Origin: Streptomyces anulatus
GTDB taxonomy: Bacteria > Actinomycetota > Actinomycetes > Streptomycetales > Streptomycetaceae
Direction of reading: 5' to 3'
Assembly: GCF_000721175.1 (NCBI RefSeq)
Contig: NZ_JOEZ01000004.1
Span: forward strand, 1 to 64,000
Length of the DNA: 64,000 nucleotides
Below are positions 32,097 to 40,897 of this stretch, one piece after another. The translations under genes and the position numbers were made by a program. The notes under the pieces are model-generated. The model searched no databases. It worked only from the letters and a program-made list of their open reading frames with translations, and was not told the DNA's origin. The first letter of the stretch is position 1. The number at the start of each line of letters is the position of its first letter.

Positions 32097-34499
32097 TCAG
32101 GTGCCTGCCGGGCCAGGCGTCAGTGAGGGGCTGGGGGTCAGTCCTGCCTCGGTGACGGCTTGGAGATGCTCGGGGGGCAGGGTGTCCCAGCGTTTGCGGA
32201 GGTTCTTGAGCCACTGGCCGACCTTGAATTCGGCGCCGTCGACGGTGACGGTGTCGCGTTGGCGGATGTGGAGGTGGCCTTCGCGGGCGCGGAAGGCGGC
32301 GACGGCCGCCAGGCCGTGGTCAAGCTGCCGCTGCTGGCGGGCGGCGCGGCCGGTGGGCTGGGGCGGTTCGTCGTCGGCGGGTTCGATCAAGGTGATGCCG
32401 AGTTCGCGCACGAGCCGGAGCTGTTCGGGGTGGAGGGTGCTGTAGTCGGTGCTCTGGGCGCGGACCCACTCGCCGAGGGGTTCGTCGTCGTCGGTGAGGA
32501 AGTCGGCGGGGAGGTCGTCGAGGGTGATGCTCGCGTCGGCGTAGGTGCGGGCGGTGTAGTAGAGGCGCTGCCAGGTGATCGGCCAGGCGGGGTTCCAGTA
32601 CGGGTCGATCTCGGTGAGCGCGGTGTCGGTGGGGTCGGGTTCGAGTCCGTTGTCCGCGCGGGTGCGGGCGGCGGCCCGGCGGTTGGTGAGCCAGCGGCCG
32701 AGGGCGAAGTCGCCGGCCGTCTCGCCGGTGGGGGCGGCGAGATGGCCGTGGCGGGCGGCCCAGTTGCGGGCGTGGAGGAGTCCGCGTTCGGCGGCCTGGG
32801 TCTGGAGGTTCCAGATGATTCCGAGGTGTTCGAGGGCCTTGATCTGGGCGGGCTTGAGGGTGCCGGCCGCGTACGCCTTTCGGGCCCGGTTGATCCAGCG
32901 GCCCAGCGCGAAGCCGTTCTCGTCGTCGTAGAGCCGGGGGACGTCGAGGTGCCCGTGGTGCTGCTGGTAGGCGGTGGCGGCTTCCAGGCCGCGGCGGAAG
33001 GACGCTTCGCGGGGGTGGAGGACGCGCAGCCGGAACGCCTGGGCGATGGTGTCGGCGGGGAAGGGCCGGTCGAAGACGACGTCCACGGGCACGCCGGACT
33101 CCTCGTCCTCGTCTTGCGGGACCGGGTGGGCGGGCTGCTGGGGGACGGCGAGACGGTCGGCGATGCGGTCATCGTGTGCACGCAGAGCCTGGAGGACCCG
33201 CCAGAGCGGCCGGTACAGGTTGGAGCCCATGAGGTCGTCGGCGTCTTCGCCGGGTGCGACGTAGACGGGGACGATGAGGGTGGCCTTCTTGCCCTGGCCG
33301 GGCTTTTGGCGCAGTGCCCGGCCGACGGCTTGGACCGTGTCGACGATGGACTCTTTGGGGTCGGCGAAGACGACGGTGTCGATGCTGGGGATGTTGACGC
33401 CCTCGCCGAGAAGGCGGGCGTTCGCGATCACGGTGCGGTGGGCGGGTTCGAGGAACTCGCCGGGGCGGCCGTCGAAGCGGTCGAGGAGTTCGCGGCGGTA
33501 GGCGGGGTCCATGGTGCTGTCGAGGCCGGCCGCCCACAGTTCGCCCGGGTCGGGGCAGCTGGTTCCGGTCTCGTCGAGTGCGTGGAGGAGGGCGGCGGTC
33601 TCGGGGAGGGTGCTGGCGAAGGCGTGGGCGTCGGCGACGCGGTGGTGGAAGGAGACGACGCGGCGCAGGTCGAGCTCGGCCATGGCTCGCAGGACGGCGA
33701 TCTGGAGCGCGGCCTGGCGCAGTTCGGCTTCGGTGGCCTTGTCGGAGATGCCGAGCCGGGTGCGGATGGTGGCCTCGTGGACTTCCATGACGACGACGCG
33801 GTAGTCGGCCAGGAGGTCTATGTCGATGGCCTCGGCGAGTGGGAGGCGGAAGCAGGTGTCGCCGTAGAGGGCGGGGTTGTCCATGGATGCGACGAGCGAG
33901 TCGTCCTCGTCGTCATCGGGCTCGCCGGCCGACCAGATCCTCGGGGTGGCGGTGAGGTAAAGCCGCTTGTGTGCGGGGATCAGCTCGTCGTCGTGGACGG
34001 CAGCCCAGCGTTTTCCCAGGTCACCGCTGGTGCGGTGGGCTTCGTCGATGGCGATCAGCGACCAGGTGGGCAGGGCGAAGCGGTGGTGGGCGTCTTGGAC
34101 GCGGTGCAGGGAGTGGTAGGTGGCGAACACCGTCAGGCCGGGGTTCTGGCGGACGGTGGCGGCGAGGACGGCCGGGTCGGTGGTGAACGCGACCGGCTCG
34201 CCCGCGGTGTTGGGGCGCTTGGAGCACAGGGCCAGGACCGGGCCGCTCATGCCGGCGGTGCGCCAGTCGTCGATGGTCTGGGCGAGGAGTTCAAGGGTGG
34301 GCAGCAGCACCAGCCGGGTGCCCTGGGGGGCGACGCGGGCGGCGGTGCGCGCGGCGACGTACGTCTTGCCGGTGCCGCAGGCCATCACGATGGAGGTCCG
34401 GGCGGTGTGGCGCAGCGCGGTGTGCGCGGCGTGGACGGCCTTGGACTGGTGCGGGCGCAGCCTGATCCGGGGCGGCGGGGTGGTGATGGTCGCGGTCAC
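32097..34499 (-). CDS. DEAD/DEAH-box helicase with helicase-associated (HA) repeats
   Basis: 800 residues from GTG 34499. Superfamily 2 motifs run SIVMACGTGKTYVAART (I), SLIAIDEAHRTSG (II, DEAH), LYLTATPRIW (III), NARLLGEGVNIPSIDTVVFA (V) and IVDTVQAVGRALRQK (VI), up to about residue 440. The C-terminal 330 residues hold repeats of the HA type, each with HGHLDVP- or GHLAAP-like and GFALGRWINRAR / DFALGRWLTNRR motifs. Four or so copies are visible (the last is GHLHIRQ...FKVGQWLKNLRK). Such helicases are typical of Streptomyces linear plasmids and chromosome ends. It sits directly downstream of tap-tpg (38 bp), so a role in telomere or plasmid processing is plausible but unproven. Confidence 0.9.
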   Translation of the reverse strand: MTATITTPPPRIRLRPHQSKAVHAAHTALRHTARTSIVMACGTGKTYVAARTAARVAPQGTRLVLLPTLELLAQTIDDWRTAGMSGPVLALCSKRPNTAGEPVAFTTDPAVLAATVRQNPGLTVFATYHSLHRVQDAHHRFALPTWSLIAIDEAHRTSGDLGKRWAAVHDDELIPAHKRLYLTATPRIWSAGEPDDDEDDSLVASMDNPALYGDTCFRLPLAEAIDIDLLADYRVVVMEVHEATIRTRLGISDKATEAELRQAALQIAVLRAMAELDLRRVVSFHHRVADAHAFASTLPETAALLHALDETGTSCPDPGELWAAGLDSTMDPAYRRELLDRFDGRPGEFLEPAHRTVIANARLLGEGVNIPSIDTVVFADPKESIVDTVQAVGRALRQKPGQGKKATLIVPVYVAPGEDADDLMGSNLYRPLWRVLQALRAHDDRIADRLAVPQQPAHPVPQDEDEESGVPVDVVFDRPFPADTIAQAFRLRVLHPREASFRRGLEAATAYQQHHGHLDVPRLYDDENGFALGRWINRARKAYAAGTLKPAQIKALEHLGIIWNLQTQAAERGLLHARNWAARHGHLAAPTGETAGDFALGRWLTNRRAAARTRADNGLEPDPTDTALTEIDPYWNPAWPITWQRLYYTARTYADASITLDDLPADFLTDDDEPLGEWVRAQSTDYSTLHPEQLRLVRELGITLIEPADDEPPQPTGRAARQQRQLDHGLAAVAAFRAREGHLHIRQRDTVTVDGAEFKVGQWLKNLRKRWDTLPPEHLQAVTEAGLTPSPSLTPGPAGT

Positions 34500-34536
34500 G
34501 GGGTGGCCGGTCCTCTCAGCCGGGGGCGGTTGGCGG

Positions 34537-35115
34537 TCAGGTGATGCTGAAGCGGATGTGGTCGATGCCGGTCAGCTCGACCTGCTGGAGGGAGGTGGCA
34601 CGGGTGCCGCCGTCGGTGAAGTAGTCGTCGCGCAGTCCGTCGGCGACGATCTGGGCGAGGTCTTCCTCGGAGGCGCCAGCTGTCTTGGCCTCGAAGAGGG
34701 CGGCGGCGGTGGCTGCGTCCAGGCGGCGGGTGAGGCGGCGGTAGCGGGGGTCGTTGGTGGTGCCCTTGGGGGACGTGAACCCGAACTTGGCGCGTACGTC
34801 GACCTTGATGCCGCCGGTGGTGATGGCGGCCTGGAGCTTCTTCGCCTTGACGATCGGCTGCCAGAGCTTCTTGACCTCGGCTTCGACGAGGGCGGCGGTC
34901 TCGGGCTTCGTGGACTTGATCTTGTCGTCGCGGTAGCGCTCCACGGTGCGCTGGGACTTGCCGATCTTCTCAGCGACCGCGCGGGCGGCCTCAGCACGGC
35001 TGACGCCCTTCTCCTGCTTGAGCAGGAAACGGATCCGGGCGCCGAGGGTCTTGGGGATCGGCTGGGAGTAGGCGGTCTCGGCGGCCTCGTCCAGGCGGTC
35101 TTCGATCAGTCCCAC
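34537..35115 (-). CDS. tpg: Telomere terminal protein Tpg
   Basis: 192 residues from GTG 35115, AAGGA upstream. The sequence follows the Tpg pattern: QPIPKTLGARIRFLLKQEKG, an HTH reading IGKSQRTVERYRDDKIK, then AITTGGIKVDVRAKFGF, KGTTNDPRYRRLTRRL and DYFTDGGTRA, ending GIDHIRFSIT. Length fits the family (about 184 residues). Tpg becomes covalently attached to the 5' ends of Streptomyces linear replicons and primes end patching. A conserved Thr in Tpg is the attachment residue, and several Thr (TTGG, GTTND) are candidates here. It lies 21 bp after tap, the standard operon. The presence of this gene shows the replicon is, or derives from, a linear one. Confidence 0.92.
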   Translation of the reverse strand: MGLIEDRLDEAAETAYSQPIPKTLGARIRFLLKQEKGVSRAEAARAVAEKIGKSQRTVERYRDDKIKSTKPETAALVEAEVKKLWQPIVKAKKLQAAITTGGIKVDVRAKFGFTSPKGTTNDPRYRRLTRRLDAATAAALFEAKTAGASEEDLAQIVADGLRDDYFTDGGTRATSLQQVELTGIDHIRFSIT

Positions 35116-35136
35116 GGTCAGTCAGCTTCCTTGGTC

Positions 35137-37650
35137 TCAGGCCACGCGGACGAGCGAGGCGTCCTTGATCTCGTTGGCGATGTTCACTCCGTCGGCGAGC
35201 AGGTCCAGCGCCCAGCCGATGGTCTGGGAGCCCTGGTGCTTGACGGAGCCGGGGTTGACACCGAGGCGGAACCCGCCGCGGATCGGCTCGCCGTCGGGGC
35301 CGAGGAGGAGGGGCAGCGGCGACAGGCCGTCGATGGCGTAGACGACGCAGTCGTTGTTGACCGCGAGGGGGTAACGGCCCGCCGTGGTGGCGAGGTTGTG
35401 CATCTTGCGGTGCATGTTGGTCCGCGCCTTCGACAGGATCATGGCACGGATGTCGGGCCGCCACGTCAGGCGCTTCAGGGCCGGCCACGGGTCGCCGAAG
35501 ACGTGGTCGACGCCCATGTTCGGGCGCTGGCGCAGCTTGCCGATGCCCGACTTGGCGGTGGCCTTGATCGCGTTGGCCAGCGTCACCAGCAGCGGGTCGC
35601 CGTCCTTGTAGACGGCCATGGCCGCGAGGAAGTCCTCGTCGTCGAGGTCCTGGGTGACGCCGAGTTCGGCCATCACGGTCAGGTAGGCGTCCCGCAGCGT
35701 GTCGTACCAGGGCTGGAGGTAGGGGCTGTGGGTCTCGCGGACCCATGCCTCCATCGGGCGGACGTCGGCGCCGAGTTCGACGGCGTAGGCGACGGTGGGG
35801 GTGGCGTACCAGCCGGGGCCGTCGGGGCGTTCGCCGCTGGAGGTGAAGGGGCTGGGCAGGCGCGGGTCGGTCTCGACGTGGGAGAGGTCGAGGTACCAGG
35901 ATCCGGGCAGGTCGGGGTCGAAGTCGGGGTTGCGGGGGTAGTGGATGGCGGGGCCGGTGCCGACGTGCAGCCGGCGGCAGGCCGCGAGGAAGGCGACCTG
36001 CACGTCCAGGGCGGCGACGTGGGTGCACGCCCGCTCGGCGTCGGTGATCAGGTCGGCGGGACGGACCCAGATGCACGCCTCCTCGTCGAGGGCCTCGCTG
36101 GCGGGCCGGGAGCCTTCCTCGGGGTAGTCGGCGGCGACGACGGGATGCTCGTCGGGGGCCTCGCACGGGGCGGGGTCGACGAGGGTGTGGAGGGTGTGGG
36201 GCACCTTCGCCGAGACGTACTTGCCCTCGTCCTGGCTCCACTCGGCCTTGGTGGGCGGGCGCAGCGAGGTCATGAGCTCTTCGCCGGTGACGGCGACGGT
36301 GCCGCGGGGGGTGATGACCAGGCGGGCGTAGGTGCCAAGCATCCTGGCGAGGTCGCCCGCGGGCAGTTCGCCGGCCGGGCCCCAGACGCGGCTCTCCAGG
36401 GCGCCCCACGGGGTGAGGAAGAGCTGGATGCAGTGGCGCTTGCCGTCGAGGCGCTTGAAGATCCGCGGCCACGGGCCGAACCCGGCCTTGGTGAGTTCCC
36501 ATCCGGCCTTGGTGAGGCTCTTGAGGGCCTTGTGGTCGGCCGGCAGGCGGAGGTCTTCCTGGTCCGCAAGGTTGGTGGGCAGGCCGAAGTGGGCGACGGC
36601 GCCCTCCGTGAGGATGATCAGCGGGTCCTGGTCGAAGCCGTTGTCGTGGACCTTGGCCGCGCCCAGGCGGATCTTCCGCTTGTCCAGCGCCCACGCGGCC
36701 AGGGCCTGGAGGGTCTTGGCCGGGCACGGAACGGTGCGGCCGTCAGCGAGGTGCGCGGTGAGGGCGCCGTCGGTGATGCCGAGGACGGCCAGAGGGCCGT
36801 CGGCGTACTCCGGCGGCACCGGCTTCAGGGCCGGCTTCTTCGCCGTGCGCTTCGTACGGCGGGAGGCCGGAGCGGTGGCCGGGCGGCGCGGCGCGGCCGG
36901 CGGACGGCCGGGAGATGCGGCGGCAGCGGGGAACTCCGGTGCCGGGGTGGCCACCGGTGCGGCGACCGCCGGCGCCGCGGGGGCGGGAGGGGCAACGGCG
37001 GACGTGGGCGCCGTCTCGGTGCGCGGGGCGGAGGCGGGCTCGGCTTGCGTGGTGGGCCGGGTGCCGCAGCGGGGCATGCCCATGGCGGCCATGGCCTGGA
37101 GGTACACGTGGCGGGGCTGGCCGTCCACGACGCTGGACGTCGGGTGCCCGCAGCGGGCGCACAGCCGGGTGACGCCCTCCGGCAGGTCGGTCCAGGAGCC
37201 GGGCGCGTCGAACTCGGGTACCGCCGTCTCCGCGAGGGCCGGGGCGGGTTCGGGCCAGGAGAGCTCGGGAGGGTCCTCGATGTCGAACTCGAACTCGAGA
37301 GGAGTCGCCTCCGTGGCGAGCGCATCCGGCGCTGACTCGGGCTCACCTTCGGGCTCGGGTTCCAAGGTGGCGGAGCCACCCTCTGCACCAACGCGAGCGA
37401 GCTCGGCGGCGAAGTAGGCGAGGATCCTGGCGTACCGCTGTCCCTTTTCGCCGCGCGGTGTGCGGGGCGGGTCCGATTCCCAGGTCCACACCGTCTCGCG
37501 GCGGACGTCGTTGGCCTGGCCCATCTGCGTCACGGTCCAGCCGAACGCCTCCCGAAGCCTGACCCGTTCCGCCGGTTCCGGCAGTGGCGGCACCGGACCG
37601 TCGAACGAGATCCGGTCGAGTACAGCCGTCACCGGGTCACTGGCCCCCAT
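35137..37650 (-). CDS. tap: Telomere-associated protein Tap
   Basis: 837 residues from ATG 37650 (GGAGGTGGAG upstream; GTG 37662 gives a 4-residue longer form). The N-terminus has an HTH, FGWTVTQMGQANDVRRETVW. The middle has a CARCGHPTS zinc-like pair and a Pro/Ala-rich linker (about residues 230-280). The C-terminal 560 residues match Tap-like features: HFGLPTNLADQEDLRLPADH, LTKAGWELTKAGFGPWPRIF, GSWYLDLSHVETDPRLPSPF and FGDPWPALKRLTWRPDIRAM. Tap binds the telomeric 3' overhang and recruits Tpg. Family members are about 740 residues, so this one is somewhat longer, chiefly in the linker. First gene of tap-tpg. Confidence 0.9.
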   Translation of the reverse strand: MGASDPVTAVLDRISFDGPVPPLPEPAERVRLREAFGWTVTQMGQANDVRRETVWTWESDPPRTPRGEKGQRYARILAYFAAELARVGAEGGSATLEPEPEGEPESAPDALATEATPLEFEFDIEDPPELSWPEPAPALAETAVPEFDAPGSWTDLPEGVTRLCARCGHPTSSVVDGQPRHVYLQAMAAMGMPRCGTRPTTQAEPASAPRTETAPTSAVAPPAPAAPAVAAPVATPAPEFPAAAASPGRPPAAPRRPATAPASRRTKRTAKKPALKPVPPEYADGPLAVLGITDGALTAHLADGRTVPCPAKTLQALAAWALDKRKIRLGAAKVHDNGFDQDPLIILTEGAVAHFGLPTNLADQEDLRLPADHKALKSLTKAGWELTKAGFGPWPRIFKRLDGKRHCIQLFLTPWGALESRVWGPAGELPAGDLARMLGTYARLVITPRGTVAVTGEELMTSLRPPTKAEWSQDEGKYVSAKVPHTLHTLVDPAPCEAPDEHPVVAADYPEEGSRPASEALDEEACIWVRPADLITDAERACTHVAALDVQVAFLAACRRLHVGTGPAIHYPRNPDFDPDLPGSWYLDLSHVETDPRLPSPFTSSGERPDGPGWYATPTVAYAVELGADVRPMEAWVRETHSPYLQPWYDTLRDAYLTVMAELGVTQDLDDEDFLAAMAVYKDGDPLLVTLANAIKATAKSGIGKLRQRPNMGVDHVFGDPWPALKRLTWRPDIRAMILSKARTNMHRKMHNLATTAGRYPLAVNNDCVVYAIDGLSPLPLLLGPDGEPIRGGFRLGVNPGSVKHQGSQTIGWALDLLADGVNIANEIKDASLVRVA

Positions 37651-37729
37651 CTCCACCTCCACCCTCAGAGTTCAAATCTAACGCGAATCTAACGCACCCG
37701 AGCCGGCGGACGCAAGCGCCTTGTTGAGA

Positions 37730-37750
37730 TTCCAGTATGTATTGTGATCG
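37730..37750 (+). promoter_or_regulatory. Shared 21-bp promoter-region motif, copy 2
   Basis: Begins TTCCAGTATGTA and ends TTGTGATCG, in the tap/37928 divergent region. It matches copy 1 at 13814 in most positions and forms a direct repeat with the stretch at 37764. No gene is visible in 37651-37927. Confidence 0.5.
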
Positions 37751-37763
37751 TTGCCTGATTAGA

Positions 37764-37784
37764 TTTCAAGATGTATTGTCATTG
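37764..37784 (+). promoter_or_regulatory. Shared 21-bp promoter-region motif, copy 3 (degenerate)
   Basis: Begins TTTCAAGATGTA and ends TTGTCATTG. It repeats the 37730 copy 34 bp downstream, with about five differences. Two tandem sites before the 37928 gene fit a regulator binding site or two overlapping promoters. Confidence 0.45.
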
Positions 37785-37927
37785 AGCGTTGGCCGGGGCC
37801 GCCCGGAGGAGAAACGAGAAGGCGGCCTTGTCCGCAACGACGCGGCACGCGCCGGGACTTACCCGTCTCCTGGCCCGCCGGGATCTGCCTCCCGCGACCG
37901 ACATGACACCTGAGGAGTACGACAGCC

Positions 37928-38560
37928 ATGCCCTATCTGTCCCCCGAACCAGGAGAGCCCGCCGCGCCGGGCTCGCGGATCGTCGTGGAGGCGGGCGACA
38001 TCCTGATGCGCCGCAGTCTCACCGATCACGCCCCCGCGGCCCAGGTGCACGTGATCGAGGCCGCCAAGGCCCTGGAAGACTTCCGCCTCGGCCACGGCAC
38101 GGCACTGGAGCGCGCCGAGGTCCTCCTCGACCGGGCGATCGCGACGTTCCAGGAGCGCACCGGCGAGCACGACGAAGCGGCCTGGCAGGCCGCCGCGGTC
38201 TACATGGTCGAGCTGTGGGCGACGCGCTACAGCGCGGCCCGCCCGACCGCCTTCGACCCAGCCCCGCCGCCGCCGTCCCGGCTCACCCCAGCGCATCCAC
38301 TGCGGCTGGAGACGGTCAGCCGCGAGGCTCACGACCTCCTGCTCGGCGCCGGCCGGTCTCTTGAGCGGAGGTCGCGCGGCCTGGACTCGATGGACGTGGT
38401 CCGCGCGCAGCACGGCATGCACGAAGCCGCCCGGTTGCTCCATGACCAGCTCGACGGGCTGTCCATGCCGTTGTGGGTGCTCATCTGCCGGTTCTGCGCC
38501 GAGATCCAGGCGGAGAACCTCCGCATCCTCAAGGCTCCCGTCCCCGGGACCACGGCCTGA
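37928..38560 (+). CDS. Hypothetical helical protein
   Basis: 210 residues, MPYLSPEPGEPAAPGSRIVV. Mostly helices rich in Ala/Leu/Arg (AAQVHVIEAAKALEDFRLGH, MHEAARLLHDQLDGLSMPLW) with one C-terminal Cys (LICRFCAEIQAENLRIL). No TM segment or enzymatic motif. First gene of a plasmid-type hypothetical operon, preceded by the tandem promoter motif. The next gene follows after 72 bp. Function unknown. Confidence 0.75.
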   Translation: MPYLSPEPGEPAAPGSRIVVEAGDILMRRSLTDHAPAAQVHVIEAAKALEDFRLGHGTALERAEVLLDRAIATFQERTGEHDEAAWQAAAVYMVELWATRYSAARPTAFDPAPPPPSRLTPAHPLRLETVSREAHDLLLGAGRSLERRSRGLDSMDVVRAQHGMHEAARLLHDQLDGLSMPLWVLICRFCAEIQAENLRILKAPVPGTTA

Positions 38561-38632
38561 GTCCCCCGATCCTCCGCTTGCCCCCGGGCGCCCGCCCGGC
38601 ACCAATCCTTCGCCCCTGTTGAGGAGTTCCTC

Positions 38633-39022
38633 ATGAGTACCAGCCCCTCCCCCGTCTCCTCCGCCGTCCAACCCGTCCGGGTCGGGCAGCTGTGGCAGGA
38701 CATGGCCCCCGACATGGTCGACCGCGAGCGGATGCTGCGCGTGCTCGCTCTGACGGACACTCACGCCGACTGTGTGGTCGAGCGCGACAGGCAGGGCACG
38801 GCCGGCCGCAAGGCCCGGCCGCTGGCCATCCGCCGCTTCGCAACAAGCGCGTTCAAGCTGATCGAGGACGTCGTCGACGACGCCGACCAGGCCCTCTACG
38901 CACGCTTCCTTGCGGCGATGACGGGCGTGCAGGGTGCCAACCCGTCGCCCGTGGCGTACGCGGCCGCGGCGCTGCGCGTGCACCACGAGCTCACCGCCGA
39001 GGCGGCGAAGGCCCAAGGCTGA
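38633..39022 (+). CDS. Hypothetical protein
   Basis: 129 residues, ATG 38633 with GAGGAG 8 bp upstream. Contains VRVGQLWQDMAPDMVDRERM, then LRVLALTDTHADCVVERDRQ, then GRKARPLAIRRF and helical Ala-rich C-terminus. This is the layout of small Streptomyces proteins of the kind V..GQ.W...D.R......R.L.V, a DUF I cannot name. Followed by the hairpin at 39060. Confidence 0.7.
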   Translation: MSTSPSPVSSAVQPVRVGQLWQDMAPDMVDRERMLRVLALTDTHADCVVERDRQGTAGRKARPLAIRRFATSAFKLIEDVVDDADQALYARFLAAMTGVQGANPSPVAYAAAALRVHHELTAEAAKAQG

Positions 39023-39059
39023 CCGGCCGCGCGAAACGCGCTTGCCCAGTTGCGGCCCA

Positions 39060-39081
39060 GCCCGCCTCCGAGAAGGCGGGC
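39060..39081 (+). terminator. Hairpin after 39022
   Basis: GCCCGCCT (39060-39067) and AGGCGGGC (39074-39081) with a 6-nt loop and further outer pairing GGCCC/GGGCC (39055-39087). 38 bp downstream of the stop codon. Confidence 0.6.
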
Positions 39082-39143
39082 CGGGCCGACGGCTCGCGGC
39101 TTCGAGGTCACTCGAATGAACACGGAAAGGAAGCTGGGAAGAA

Positions 39144-39776
39144 GTGGTGACGTCTACTCAGGCCATGCTCTGGACCCCCGACTCTCCGCCCGACGGCGGG
39201 ATGTTCAGTGCCGGTGAGATCGTGGAGGTGGAGGGCCGGCCAGGCGAGTGGGAACTGATGAAGCCCGGGCCGGGTGTGTGGACCGTGGAATCCGCGCGGC
39301 TCGAGGACCGCGTCAGCGCGAAGGTCTCGGTGAGCTCGCTCCAGCGTCTGTCGGATACCCCTCACATCCGGCGGGGCGACCTGGTCATGCAGCGCTACCC
39401 CGAGCAGGAGCGTGCCGCAGTGGTCGGCGCCGTGGTCCGGCTCGGGCAGTGGGTGGCCGTGAAGTCGTACACGCTCCCTGACGGCGGTGTCTGCCAGGCG
39501 CTGGACTCGGTCGACCGGCTGGAGGTGGTCACGGCGGAACAGCTCGCCGCGGCCATCCGTCTGGATGTCCTCCACGGCACGCACGTGGGCCGGATCGTGC
39601 AGGCGGTCGTGACCGCGCGCGCCGGGCAGTTCCGGGTGGTGTGCCGGTGCGCGCCGGGTGCCGGCGAAATCTGCCGCAACGGACGCAAGGTCACCTGGTG
39701 CCCCAGCCTGGACATCGCCCACCAGCTGTGGGACTGGCACGTCTCCGGGCATCTCCCCGTCGGCAGCGTCGCGTAG
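39144..39776 (+). CDS. Hypothetical protein
   Basis: 210 residues. Starts at GTG 39144 or GTG 39147, with GGGAAGAAGT upstream. Beta-rich first half (GEIVEVEGRPGEWELMKPG, VWTVESARLEDRVSAKVSV, RGDLVMQRYPEQERAAVV) suggests a small barrel domain. The second half has CRCAPGAGEICRNGRKVTWC, a possible zinc site of three to four Cys, and ends with AHQLWDWHVSGHLPVG. No family recognised. Confidence 0.7.
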   Translation: MVTSTQAMLWTPDSPPDGGMFSAGEIVEVEGRPGEWELMKPGPGVWTVESARLEDRVSAKVSVSSLQRLSDTPHIRRGDLVMQRYPEQERAAVVGAVVRLGQWVAVKSYTLPDGGVCQALDSVDRLEVVTAEQLAAAIRLDVLHGTHVGRIVQAVVTARAGQFRVVCRCAPGAGEICRNGRKVTWCPSLDIAHQLWDWHVSGHLPVGSVA

Positions 39777-39939
39777 CCCTAGGCCCCCAGGCCATGCGGT
39801 GCCGTAGCCTCCGGCCGCCCGGCACTGGCGCGTGGTACGAAGAGCCGCTCCCCGAGGGCTGGCGCAGCCCACAACGCCTTTCCCGTGGCGTACTTGAGCC
39901 GACGACACACGTCTTGGTGAACAGGCTCAGGCGGGTCTG

Positions 39940-40182
39940 GTGTGGGTCGGCCGGGAGCCGGTCTGGTTCTACACGTACCCACAAGACGCGGCGCGGTCGC
40001 TGCCCCGACTGCGGGAGCCAGTTGTCGCCCTGAACGACGGCGCCACGAGCATCGCGTTCAACTTCAGCGCCCTGGACGACTCCTCGGACCTCGTCCCGGC
40101 GTTCCAGAGCTACGCCCACGACGCGGTGTCGTGGCTCAGGCCGGTCACCGACACCCGGCCGACGGCCGCCGCGGGCAGCTGA
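39940..40182 (+). CDS. Small hypothetical protein, start uncertain
   Basis: Coding-like from GTG 39940: VGREPVWFYTYPQDAARSLP, LREPVVALNDGATSIAFNFS, ALDDSSDLVPAFQSY. The frame is open back to 39898, and sequence before the GTG (LGEQAQAGLVWV) is also protein-like. The frame ahead of that (AWYEEPLPEGWRSPQ at about 39830-39875) is coding-like in another register, so the real gene may begin near 39794 and carry a frameshift near 39890. Function unknown. Confidence 0.45.
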   Translation: MWVGREPVWFYTYPQDAARSLPRLREPVVALNDGATSIAFNFSALDDSSDLVPAFQSYAHDAVSWLRPVTDTRPTAAAGS

Positions 40183-40260
40183 CCGCCGACCGGCGGCTGC
40201 CCAGGTTCAAGCCGGCCCGTTGGCCGGACAACCCAACGCCTCGACCTCGCTGGGGCGAGA

Positions 40261-40857
40261 ATGGCGGCCATGTCACTCTCCCTGGCCCGCTGCGTGGAAG
40301 CGGTTGCCCGCCTGCTGGATAGCTGTGGCCCGTTGGAGCCGGTCCGGCTGTGCATGAGCGACCGGGACGTGCAGGCGGAGGTGTGCGCGAGCGGGCCGGC
40401 CGCCTCGGCGAGTATGGCGCGCCTGTCAGCGGCGACGGGCGGCGAGGTGGCCGGCCGGGCGGTCGACCGTGACGACGGTGTGATCACGGCGGACCTGGAA
40501 GACGAAGTGGTGCTGGTCGCCGCCGTGGACACGCCGGTGCGCGGGACCGCGCCCAGACTCCGCTCAACGTCGACGTCGGCGGCGGCTGCCCTGCTGCGTA
40601 CGCTGGCCCCGTGGACGGCCGCACTGGACCAAGAGCTGCTGTCGGGGGCCCAGTTGTGGGTGGACGACGACGGCCAGGTCTTCACGGTCCGGCTGCTGGC
40701 GACAGCCGCACGCGGTGACGACGTGGAGAGTGTCGCCGCTGCCGTCGGCGCAGGGCTGGAGCAGGTCCGGACATGGCGCACCGACAGCGGTCTGGATGGG
40801 CGGGGAAGCCTCCCGTGCGGCCGGACCGTGCACATCGGCATCGTCCGTCTCTCTTGA
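40261..40857 (+). CDS. Hypothetical protein
   Basis: 198 residues, ATG 40261 (ATG 40270 possible). An alpha/beta protein with acidic patches (GAQLWVDDDGQVFTVRLL, GVITADLEDEVVLVAAVD) and a pair of Cys near the start. No known motif. It converges on the GIY-YIG-like gene at 40898. Confidence 0.65.
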   Translation: MAAMSLSLARCVEAVARLLDSCGPLEPVRLCMSDRDVQAEVCASGPAASASMARLSAATGGEVAGRAVDRDDGVITADLEDEVVLVAAVDTPVRGTAPRLRSTSTSAAAALLRTLAPWTAALDQELLSGAQLWVDDDGQVFTVRLLATAARGDDVESVAAAVGAGLEQVRTWRTDSGLDGRGSLPCGRTVHIGIVRLS

Positions 40858-40897
40858 CCATCGCCGACACGCTCGCCGGATCGCGCGCTCCTCGGTG

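Noticed and set aside
32160-34544. 794-residue + strand frame
   Set aside because: Antisense shadow of the helicase gene, with no motif and skewed Gly/Val/Glu composition.
34120-37335. 1071-residue + strand frame opposite helicase/tpg/tap
   Set aside because: Gly/Asp/Val-rich antisense shadow. The minus strand encodes recognisable Tpg, Tap and helicase proteins.
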